Source: an uncultured Chryseolinea sp.
GTDB lineage: Bacteria; Bacteroidota; Bacteroidia; Cytophagales; Cyclobacteriaceae
NCBI GenBank assembly: GCA_946478915.1
Contig: CAMLER010000076.1
Coordinates: 1 to 12,461, forward strand
DNA: 12,461 nt
Direction: 5' to 3'
Positions within the stretch are counted from its first letter, which is position 1. Each line of letters begins with the position of its first letter. The notes under the pieces are model-generated. The model searched no databases. It was given only the letters and a program-made list of their open reading frames with translations, and was not told the origin of the DNA. The position numbers and the translations under genes are program-made. Shown piece by piece: positions 6,718 to 12,461 of this stretch.

Positions 6718-6733
6718 CGTTTCACGTGAAACG
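6718..6733. promoter_or_regulatory. parS: parS-like ParB-binding palindrome (CGTTTCACGTGAAACG)
   Basis: This is a perfect 16-bp palindrome. Its inner 14 bases, GTTTCACGTGAAAC, are identical to the core of the parS consensus TGTTTCACGTGAAACA. It overlaps the last codons and TGA stop of ybeY (CGT TTC ACG TGA). A single half-site TGTTCCA follows at 6739-6745. Confidence 0.85.
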
Positions 6734-7171
6734 GTTCTGTTCCAAATTTTCCCTCAAAGATAGGTAGCTGGACTCTTTTTTGCGCATCAAGCGTTTTTGG
6801 TGAATTGATTTATCCTTATATCCCAGAAGGTGCAGTAGACCATGAACCATAACCCTATCAAGCTCCCTATAAAACGTGACTTTAAAGACATCAGCATTTT
6901 CACGAACCCGATCTATACTGATATAGATGTCTCCCTCGATCAGGTTTCGTGATTCCGAATTGTCGAAAGTAATGATGTCGGTCAGCGTGTCGTGGTTGAG
7001 ATATTCGCGATTGATGTTCAGCAGGTATGGGTCAGAGCAGAAAATGTAGTTCAAACCGCCTATTGTCCTGTTCTCACAACGAGCGACCTCACTTAGCCAG
7101 GAACGCGTACTCTTAACAGGGGGTGGACGAAAAGTAATGTCTTCACAAAAGAAATAAATGCCGGATCGCAT
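6722..7171 (-). CDS. ybeY: Endoribonuclease YbeY, 16S rRNA maturation
   Basis: YbeY is a metal-dependent single-strand endoribonuclease needed for 16S rRNA 3' end maturation and late 70S ribosome quality control. The 149-aa protein has the family RNA-binding block NREYLNHDTLTDIITF (about 54-69), with the usual Arg and T-D. The metal site is HGLLHLLGYKD, with H110, H114 and D120. The third ligand, histidine in E. coli (GYDH), is aspartate here; from memory this is common in Bacteroidota YbeY. The ATG at 7171 directly follows the TAA of the upstream ATPase gene (TAAATG), so translation is probably coupled. The final codons form a parS-like palindrome, leaving the end of the protein constrained by a DNA site. 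It is separated from mnmG by only 66 bp. Confidence 0.95.
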   Translation of the reverse strand: MRSGIYFFCEDITFRPPPVKSTRSWLSEVARCENRTIGGLNYIFCSDPYLLNINREYLNHDTLTDIITFDNSESRNLIEGDIYISIDRVRENADVFKVTFYRELDRVMVHGLLHLLGYKDKSIHQKRLMRKKESSYLSLRENLEQNRFT

Positions 7172-7576
7172 TTATGCATTTATATAAAACGATAGTTCTA
7201 CGACTCGACCATCTTCCTTGAAGTCAACTTCGTCTGAAAGATGTTTCATCAAAAATATTCCCCGACCCCCTAGCTTTTCGATGTTTTCCGGAGCGGTAGG
7301 GTCTGGCAGATTTTCATAGTCAAAACCCTGTCCTTCATCTTTCACGACAAAGCGAATTACACTATCGTCAAGCGACAGAGCGAGGTGGACGTTCTTGCCT
7401 TTATCATTTGAATTGCCATGCTTAATCGCATTGTTCACCGCCTCCGTTACGGCAATCATGATATTACCATAAATGTCATCATCCAAATGAAACCGTTCTT
7501 TCGCATTATCAATGAAACTCTCAATCATTCGAATGTTTTCCGCTATCGACGGGACCTGGATGCTAATAGTGTTCAT
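7172..7576 (-). CDS. RsbW/SpoIIAB-like ATP-binding protein (anti-sigma/serine kinase family)
   Basis: This 134-aa single-domain GHKL ATPase shows the N box EAVNNAIKHGN (45-55, with E45 and N49), the G1 box DEGQGFD (80-86) and the G2 box GGRGIFLM (103-110). This set defines HATPase_c_2 proteins, which as anti-sigma factors or serine kinases bind sigma factors or phosphorylate anti-anti-sigma (STAS) proteins. No STAS protein, sigma factor or PP2C phosphatase gene is in the window, so the partner is unknown. It sits 16 bp downstream of the DUF4175-type gene and abuts ybeY with no gap. The position in a housekeeping operon suggests constitutive expression. The fold is clear; whether it acts in partner switching is inferred from family only. 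Confidence 0.9.
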   Translation of the reverse strand: MNTISIQVPSIAENIRMIESFIDNAKERFHLDDDIYGNIMIAVTEAVNNAIKHGNSNDKGKNVHLALSLDDSVIRFVVKDEGQGFDYENLPDPTAPENIEKLGGRGIFLMKHLSDEVDFKEDGRVVELSFYINA

Positions 7577-7592
7577 GTACTGGGCTCTAATA

Positions 7593-10500
7593 TTATTCCC
7601 CCATTCTTTTAAAGTACTCGCTTACTTCCTTCTTATAATAAGGGTAAAGCTTGGGGGGTACTGTTTTTAACAATTCTACCTCTTTTTCTTTTAGTCGCAA
7701 ATAATCTTGAAAGGCTCTCGGAATTTCTTTGTCGTAATCCTTTGCCGTCTCACCCTTGCGCTCTTCATCCATGTCTTGTTCTCGGGCTGATTTTTCAGTC
7801 TCTAATAATCTGGTTAGAATTTCTTGTTGGCGTTTAATGAGCTGATCGGTCAATTGCTTATTCACCAGGTCCATCTCTGTTTGCTCCATCTTGGAGGGTA
7901 AATCGCCGCCAGCCATTTTGCCATCCTTCATCTTTTCTTCCATCTCCTTTAAAGCCCTCCGTATTCTCTCCTGCTCAGCGGCCATCTCCGCAAGCTCCTC
8001 CGATAATTCCCTGCCCTGCTTTCCGCTACCCCGTAGTTCCTGAATCTTTTGATTCAGCTGCTGCTGCATCTGGCTCAAACTAGGCTTCTGGCCCTTCTTC
8101 TTCGATTTCCCCATTGACGGTTGGGCGTTTGCCATCATCTGCATCATCATATCAAAATGATCATCCAACATGAGTGCAAGATTATTAATGGAAGTCATCG
8201 TCATCTGCATCTCACTTGAAGCCTTTGGCTTGCGCCTCTCCTTGTTGGCTTCAATCACCTTATCAAGATGGTCGTTGAGCTCACCAACTTCCTTAGTGAC
8301 AATTGATCCCATGAAAGGATCGCGTTTTCCTAACGCTAACAAACTGTCTTCCAGCACTTTAGCATCATCCTTTAGCTTAAGCTGCTGTTGTGCAATGGTA
8401 TTAAAGCGAGGATCATTCTGGTTCAACTCATTAAATCCTTTTAACAAATTCTCCTGGTCGAATGAAAGTTTGACGAGTCCATGAATGATTTCTCTGAGAC
8501 TTTCAAGGTTCTGCATATCCATCTCCATTGACATCGCACTCTGAGCCTGCTCCATTTGCTGTTGCATCTGTTGCATTTTTTGTAGCGCCTTTTGTTGGGG
8601 ACTCTTAGATTTCGATGGACTATTCTGCTGAAGCATTTCTTCGCTTTCCTGCTGCTCCTGTTCAATTTCATCTGAATTCTCTTCAGAAGGTAAATCCTCA
8701 GACTTCTGGATCTCTTGGCCTAACTTTTTTAATTCTTCAATTCGTTCGGCGGTCTTCTTGGTCTCCTCCTTCAACGACTCCTGTTCCCTGGCTAGCTCCT
8801 CACTGCTTTTTTCACCTTCAGATTTTTCATCCGTGCCTTGTTCATCCTTACCGTCTTTGCTTTCCTCCTTGTTATCACCTTTCTCATCAGACTTAGAAGT
8901 ATCGGATTTTTCTTTCTTTCCCTCCCTACTTTTTGTTTTCTCCTCGAGCGCTTCGGTATTCTTCAGCAATTCCTTTTGCTTTTCAATTTGCTCTTTCAGA
9001 TCCTCAGCTATTTTATCGAGCTTGGTTTCGTATTGCAATTGCTTAAAAAGTTCTAAGGTTCGCTCAAGCTCCTTCTCCAAATTGTTTGTGTTCTGATTTA
9101 GCTTGTCCAACAACTTTTGAAGTTGTGACATGTCTGCATTTTCTTTCAATAGTTTTTGAAGCTCCTCAAAGAGTTTTTTCGTCTCCTCATCCAACAGCTC
9201 ATCCATCAATTTTTGGATCTGCTCTGCTTTTTGTTTAATGCGCTCATCCTGTTCCGTGAACGCTTCTTTTTTCTCCTCCAACAACTTGTTCTCTTCTCTT
9301 AACTTCTCTACAATTTGATCCAGTCCCTGTTTCTGTTGTATAATATCCTCAAGCATCTTTTTGTCCTGCCAGTCCAGGGATTGCTTACCTTTTAACTTTT
9401 GGTTGGCCTGTTCAATTTTTTCCTGTAGTTTGTTCGCTTCGCCTACGCTCTGATCAATTTTCTCTTTCGTTTTCGACTGCGAGCGGTTTATCTCTGCGAC
9501 CAGATTATCTTCTGTTGGCACCAAAAAAGTATAGTTAGCGGACTTGGTGGACTTACGACCATTAACCCCATCGTTGTCCCATACCTCTAAATAATATTCC
9601 AACTGTTCACCTGGACTAAGTTTTAACGAGTCAAGTGTCCATGGAAAAAAGAATGTCTGTTGAATTTGATTGTGCGTAACGGGAATGTTCACGCTGCGGG
9701 CTAACGTTTCTTTTCTCGTTTTATCACTTATTCTAAAGTGAAGCGCAAGTTTTGAAACGCCATAGTCGTCACCGACCATACCGCTTAAAACTACCATTTT
9801 GTAAAGAACGGAATCCTTAAAGTTGTTAACTGAAATCTTAGGGTATTGATCTTTGATAACATCGATCTGATACGCGATTCTCTCCTTATTAGAGCTGTTA
9901 TCATTTTGAAGCTGGATTTCGTAGTGATCCGGATTTTTAAAAGGCTTTTTAAAAGTAAATACTTCGCCGTCGTTGGTCTGAAACGGAGCTTTTGAATTGT
10001 CACTGCTAAAAATGATAGCAGCGCGTTCGGCGTTTTGCGTCGAGAGTTTCCAATTAACTACAGTTCCCTCCGGTATTTCAAGATTGCCGGCGTTAAGCAG
10101 CCTTTCATTCTTTCTTCCTATGTACGCGGGAAACTCCAGGTCGATATTAAACCCGGACAGCTCAGGCCTGCTAATGATCGACATGTGATAAGTATCGGAG
10201 AAAAATCCCGCGGCCTCCAATTGAAAATCAAATTCCGATTGTAAGTTTTCGAAAGTGTAAGAAAACACATTGCTATTAGATGTGTGATCGAATTTCAATC
10301 GCTGGCTCCCATTAATCAGATAAAGATCCCGCGGCAGCGCATCACCGGTTAACGTCACCTCTACTGTAAAATCCTCGTTGTAAAAACCCGTCAACGATTT
10401 TGGAATTGAAAATGTGAATGGTGCTTTTGGTGAATATTTTCGGGTAAAGTGAACTATTCGGTCTGTACTTTGCGTAAGAATGCTGCGATTAAATAGAAGG

Positions 10501-10997
10501 ATGGCAAAAATTATCAGAAGAGGAATCGCCAGATACTTTACGTATTTTTTGTTTTCATTAAGGTCAATAAAATTGTCGAACGGAACAGGATCAAATTCTT
10601 TCGATCGTTGATCAATACTAGCATAGGTGAGCGCGGAATTTTTACCAGAAGCAGCGAGTTGAATTAAGTTAAGCAGCCCATCTTTTACGCCCGGTACATA
10701 AGCGCCAATCACTTTAGCGCTTTGTTCTTCCGAAAGTCCACGATTGACTAACCACCATTGAAGAGGTTCTTTAAGAAATTTCAGAATGCAAAATAGAGCG
10801 ATGCCAAAAAATGCTATGAAGATGAAAAGGCGCGCGACCGGACTAAGCCACAAGTTATGCTCAAGCAGGGCGGCCAGCAGAAAATAAGACGCCAGGATTG
10901 AAAGTGAGAGAATGACGCCGCGAACAAAAATATTGAGATAATATTTTTTGTTGAACGCTTTAATCTTCGTGTGTATCCGATCTAATCCTGCTCCCAT
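7593..10997 (-). CDS. DUF4175-type membrane protein with long coiled coil
   Basis: This 1134-aa protein has three predicted membrane segments: about residues 27-45 (VILSLSILASYFLLAAL), 55-75 (ARLFIFIAFFGIALFCILKFL) and 153-170 (KYLAIPLLIIFAILLF). A beta-rich, probably Ig-like, extracytoplasmic region follows to about 490. The remaining 600 or so residues are charged coiled coil rich in K, E and Q. They include a highly charged low-complexity stretch (about 683-742, Lys/Glu/Asp/Ser) and Met/Gln-rich stretches near 800-832 and 927-967. The layout matches long Bacteroidota proteins annotated DUF4175; no enzymatic function is known to me. I start it at the ATG at 10997 (MGAGLDRIHTK). Extending to 11159 adds 54 residues without membrane-protein character and overlaps the upstream gene. 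It starts 88 bp after that gene and is followed 16 bp later by the ATPase. An envelope structural role is inferred. Confidence 0.85.
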   Translation of the reverse strand: MGAGLDRIHTKIKAFNKKYYLNIFVRGVILSLSILASYFLLAALLEHNLWLSPVARLFIFIAFFGIALFCILKFLKEPLQWWLVNRGLSEEQSAKVIGAYVPGVKDGLLNLIQLAASGKNSALTYASIDQRSKEFDPVPFDNFIDLNENKKYVKYLAIPLLIIFAILLFNRSILTQSTDRIVHFTRKYSPKAPFTFSIPKSLTGFYNEDFTVEVTLTGDALPRDLYLINGSQRLKFDHTSNSNVFSYTFENLQSEFDFQLEAAGFFSDTYHMSIISRPELSGFNIDLEFPAYIGRKNERLLNAGNLEIPEGTVVNWKLSTQNAERAAIIFSSDNSKAPFQTNDGEVFTFKKPFKNPDHYEIQLQNDNSSNKERIAYQIDVIKDQYPKISVNNFKDSVLYKMVVLSGMVGDDYGVSKLALHFRISDKTRKETLARSVNIPVTHNQIQQTFFFPWTLDSLKLSPGEQLEYYLEVWDNDGVNGRKSTKSANYTFLVPTEDNLVAEINRSQSKTKEKIDQSVGEANKLQEKIEQANQKLKGKQSLDWQDKKMLEDIIQQKQGLDQIVEKLREENKLLEEKKEAFTEQDERIKQKAEQIQKLMDELLDEETKKLFEELQKLLKENADMSQLQKLLDKLNQNTNNLEKELERTLELFKQLQYETKLDKIAEDLKEQIEKQKELLKNTEALEEKTKSREGKKEKSDTSKSDEKGDNKEESKDGKDEQGTDEKSEGEKSSEELAREQESLKEETKKTAERIEELKKLGQEIQKSEDLPSEENSDEIEQEQQESEEMLQQNSPSKSKSPQQKALQKMQQMQQQMEQAQSAMSMEMDMQNLESLREIIHGLVKLSFDQENLLKGFNELNQNDPRFNTIAQQQLKLKDDAKVLEDSLLALGKRDPFMGSIVTKEVGELNDHLDKVIEANKERRKPKASSEMQMTMTSINNLALMLDDHFDMMMQMMANAQPSMGKSKKKGQKPSLSQMQQQLNQKIQELRGSGKQGRELSEELAEMAAEQERIRRALKEMEEKMKDGKMAGGDLPSKMEQTEMDLVNKQLTDQLIKRQQEILTRLLETEKSAREQDMDEERKGETAKDYDKEIPRAFQDYLRLKEKEVELLKTVPPKLYPYYKKEVSEYFKRMGE

Positions 10998-11085
10998 ACC
11001 GAAACCATTAAATATCAAAACGCAACCCTCGATATAAAGTTGAATTACACAAGATAATCCCTTAATCCCATATAGGCAAAACAGT

Positions 11086-11454
11086 TCATGATGGGGTGCT
11101 ACCAGAAGTAGAATTCGGTGAAATCCAGTCGAACTCTTTCTCAAAATATTCGATGACATGCATCTTCAGCAGCAGTTCCTGTTCGGGCAAATCGAAATGC
11201 GGGAGCTTCTTGATAACTTTCCAGTGTGGCCATCCATCGTTGTCCTGACCCTCTAAAGCATAGTAGCCGGACAAACTCAGTACTTTGCAAATACCGATAT
11301 GCATGAGATCCTGCTTCTCCTCCTTGCTGAATGGGCGATTTCCTTTTCCCAACTCCTGAACGCCTATCAGAAAAAGAACTGAGTTCAGATCCTTTGGCTT
11401 TCTTCCGATTATTTCTTCAAGACTAAGAAGCAACGCGCTCCAGGTCCGCTCCAT
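11086..11454 (-). CDS. Conserved small cytosolic protein of unknown function
   Basis: The 122-aa product is soluble, with no signal peptide or membrane segment. It contains conserved-looking phrases, FLIGVQELGKG and FSKEEKQDLMHIGICKVLSL, then GYYALEGQDNDGWPHW. I recall similar small proteins in other Bacteroidota, but I know no function and see no catalytic motif. The ATG at 11454 is preferred. A longer frame from a GTG at 11475 adds seven residues only, and GGGAC lies just upstream of the ATG. It is the first gene of the minus-strand block, 88 bp ahead of the DUF4175-type gene, and divergent from comF. The C-terminal tail (SPNSTSGSTPS) is polar and probably disordered. The frame is unbroken and its composition fits a real gene. 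Confidence 0.75.
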   Translation of the reverse strand: MERTWSALLLSLEEIIGRKPKDLNSVLFLIGVQELGKGNRPFSKEEKQDLMHIGICKVLSLSGYYALEGQDNDGWPHWKVIKKLPHFDLPEQELLLKMHVIEYFEKEFDWISPNSTSGSTPS

Positions 11455-11566
11455 GTCCAAGTCCCGTTTGTACACTATCTGGTTTATTTTTGGGTTACTG
11501 CCAATAAAGAAAAATAAGAGTCTCTTATATTTCGGTAAACACCGTTACCTGCAAATATATTCCGAA
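11455..11566. promoter_or_regulatory. Divergent promoter region between the small conserved gene and comF
   Basis: This 112-bp A/T-rich gap separates divergent starts. On minus, TATATTTG (11559-11552) exactly matches the Bacteroidota -7 motif TAnnTTTG, but no TTG lies at the right distance upstream. It would give a leader of about 90 bases. On plus, TATATTTC (11526-11533) is one base from the motif and would give comF a leader of about 27 bases. Both are candidates only. Confidence 0.4.
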
Positions 11567-12268
11567 ATGGCAAATACATTATTTCATGAGTTTTTAAGAG
11601 ATTTTGTTTCCCTGGTTTTTCCAAATTATTGTCTTGCCTGTGAATCGTCGCTCGTGAAGGGCGAAAATTTGGTCTGCTCTCGATGCATGTTGCAGATGCC
11701 CCAAACCAACTACCACCTTGACCAGGAAAATCCCTTAAAGAATCGATTAGCCTGTCGACTGCCTGTCCGACTGGCGATGGCGATGTTCAAGTTTAGTAAG
11801 AGTGGGCGGGTACAAGCGCTGTTGCACGCACTAAAGTACCGGAATGAACCTGCCTTGGGTATTATGCTCGGAAACGTATATGGTGACCGCCTTTTGACGG
11901 GCAACCTCAAAGATGCATTTGACCTTATAATACCAATTCCGTTGCATGCTTCACGGAAAAGAAAACGAGGTTATAACCAAAGCGCAAAATTTGCCGAAGG
12001 ACTCTCGCAGAAATTAGGTATCCAATTTTCCGATGAACTGATAGTCAGGAAAGTACAGACCACAACACAGACTCGAAAGACCAAACTTAAGCGGTGGCAA
12101 AATGTAACTGACGTGTTTCAGGTGAACGATCTGGATCAGCTTGTAGATAAGAATATTCTGCTCGTGGATGACGTGGTGACGACCGGCGCTACAATTGAAG
12201 CCTGTGGCAACTATATTATGAAGGCGAAGTGCGCATCGCTGAGTATCGCTTGTATAGCAGAGGCATAA
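11567..12268 (+). CDS. comF: ComF family phosphoribosyltransferase-like protein
   Basis: This 233-aa ComF/GntX-family protein has a zinc-ribbon start, CLAC at 22-25 and CSRC at 37-40, then a type I phosphoribosyltransferase fold. That fold shows PIPLHASRKRKRGYNQS (about 122-138) and the PRPP-binding loop LLVDDVVTTGAT (198-209). Homologues take part in DNA uptake during natural transformation in Gram-positives and some Gram-negatives; a role here is inferred only from family. I start it at the ATG at 11567 (MANTLFHEF), because that gives the usual ComF N-terminus. A frame reaching back to 11453 overlaps the divergent gene and adds 38 residues without family character. It ends directly at a hairpin terminator and converges on the gldJ-like gene. 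Confidence 0.92.
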   Translation: MANTLFHEFLRDFVSLVFPNYCLACESSLVKGENLVCSRCMLQMPQTNYHLDQENPLKNRLACRLPVRLAMAMFKFSKSGRVQALLHALKYRNEPALGIMLGNVYGDRLLTGNLKDAFDLIIPIPLHASRKRKRGYNQSAKFAEGLSQKLGIQFSDELIVRKVQTTTQTRKTKLKRWQNVTDVFQVNDLDQLVDKNILLVDDVVTTGATIEACGNYIMKAKCASLSIACIAEA

Positions 12269-12269
12269 A

Positions 12270-12293
12270 AAAACCCTGACAAAGCAGGGTTTT
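12270..12293. terminator. Bidirectional intrinsic terminator
   Basis: A 9-bp perfect stem, AAAACCCTG (12270-12278) and CAGGGTTTT (12285-12293), encloses the 6-base loop ACAAAG. A run of A's on the left (12267-12273) and T's on the right give a terminal U-tract in both directions. It serves comF on plus and the gldJ-like gene on minus, starting two bases after the comF stop. Confidence 0.9.
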
Positions 12294-12311
12294 CTATTAT
12301 TGTTGTGTTCT

Positions 12312-12461
12312 TTAGTAATTCGAACCTGCGCGAATCATGGCGCAGCGGAAACCAATTGTTGCAGTCGCTGAATCCTGGTCGAGGTATCTTCTCGTTCCAG
12401 GGGACATCCAATAGGCAACATCTTTCCATGAACCGCCCTTATAAACCCGTGCCCTATCCGT
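12312..12461 (-). CDS. gldJ: GldJ-like gliding-motility lipoprotein, C-terminal fragment (SUMF1 family)
   Basis: Only the last 49 codons and the TAA stop are in the window; the 5' part lies beyond the right edge. The fragment contains RVYKGGSWKDVAYWMSPGTR and then TIGFRCAM. This is the C-terminal signature of the SUMF1/formylglycine-generating-enzyme fold used by the Bacteroidota lipoproteins GldJ and GldK, which serve gliding motility and the type IX secretion system. The RVYKGGSW...RRYL...IGFRCAM pattern recalls GldJ more than GldK, but paralogues cannot be separated on 49 residues. It points towards comF and shares its terminator. There is no sign of damage in the visible part. Confidence 0.65.
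   Translation of the reverse strand, partial: TDRARVYKGGSWKDVAYWMSPGTRRYLDQDSATATIGFRCAMIRAGSNY

Noticed and set aside
8750..8960. Possible DNA tandem repeat in the charged region of the DUF4175-type gene
   Set aside because: The low complexity is at amino-acid level (Lys, Glu, Asp, Ser). I found no regular DNA repeat unit.
8758..9096. Long plus-strand frame rich in Ser, Phe and Leu opposite the DUF4175-type gene
   Set aside because: It is the antisense shadow of the Lys/Glu/Asp/Ser coiled-coil codons. Its composition is extreme and no motif is present.
10998..11159. Extended N-terminus for the DUF4175-type protein
   Set aside because: The extra 54 residues overlap the upstream gene and have no family character. 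The ATG at 10997 leads directly into the expected amphipathic start and first membrane segment.
11453..11566. Extended N-terminus for comF starting at an ATG at 11453
   Set aside because: It overlaps the divergent small gene, adds 38 residues with no ComF similarity, and the internal ATG at 11567 gives the normal family start.
12211..12429. 72-residue minus-strand frame spanning the terminator
   Set aside because: It crosses the bidirectional terminator and the end of comF, and uses a different frame from the GldJ-like fragment, which has clear family motifs.

Overview
The window reads as chromosomal core DNA of a gliding or type IX secretion-type member of the Bacteroidota, most likely Cytophagales-like. 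The evidence is the protein set: a SUMF1-type GldJ-like lipoprotein, a Bacteroidota-style YbeY with a GYKD metal site, a lipoprotein opening with an SbsA-type Ig fold, a long DUF4175-type membrane/coiled-coil protein, and weak ribosome binding sites with A/T-rich leaders. There are no transposases, integrases, CRISPR arrays, tRNAs or rRNAs.

Layout from left to right. A secreted TPR protein (38-1915, minus) is followed by a 314-bp intergenic region (1916-2229). That region has the architecture of a chromosomal replication origin: an A/T tract with 43 of 46 bases A or T, next to four DnaA-box-like 9-mers, one of which is the perfect TTATCCACA. Strand composition also flips there, from C-rich to G-rich on the plus strand. 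Next comes a minus-strand block read towards that region. In order of transcription it is a conserved small protein (11454-11086), a DUF4175-type protein (10997-7593), an RsbW/SpoIIAB-like ATPase (7576-7172), ybeY (7171-6722), mnmG (6655-4790), a class I methyltransferase (4793-3909) and an Ig-like lipoprotein (3912-2230). On the right, comF (11567-12268, plus) diverges from this block. It converges on the 3' end of a gldJ-like gene (minus, cut by the window edge), and a 9-bp-stem bidirectional terminator lies between the two.

The most notable content is non-coding. The 66-bp gap between ybeY and mnmG holds two palindromes, GTTCCACGTGGAAC and CGTTTCACGTGAAACG, that match the ParB-binding parS family. 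Two DnaA-box-like 9-mers lie between them. A third parS-like 16-mer with one mismatch to TGTTTCACGTGAAACA lies inside the methyltransferase gene. With mnmG (gidA), a classical origin neighbour, and the skew flip at about position 1970, this suggests the window covers oriC and its ParB loading cluster about 2.7-4.8 kb away.

Functionally the genes are housekeeping: tRNA wobble modification (MnmG), 16S rRNA maturation (YbeY), cell-envelope proteins (lipoprotein, TPR, DUF4175, GldJ-like), a putative signalling ATPase and a ComF phosphoribosyltransferase. Stop/start fusions (ATGA at two junctions and TAAATG at one) indicate translational coupling. No defence or biosynthetic system was found.
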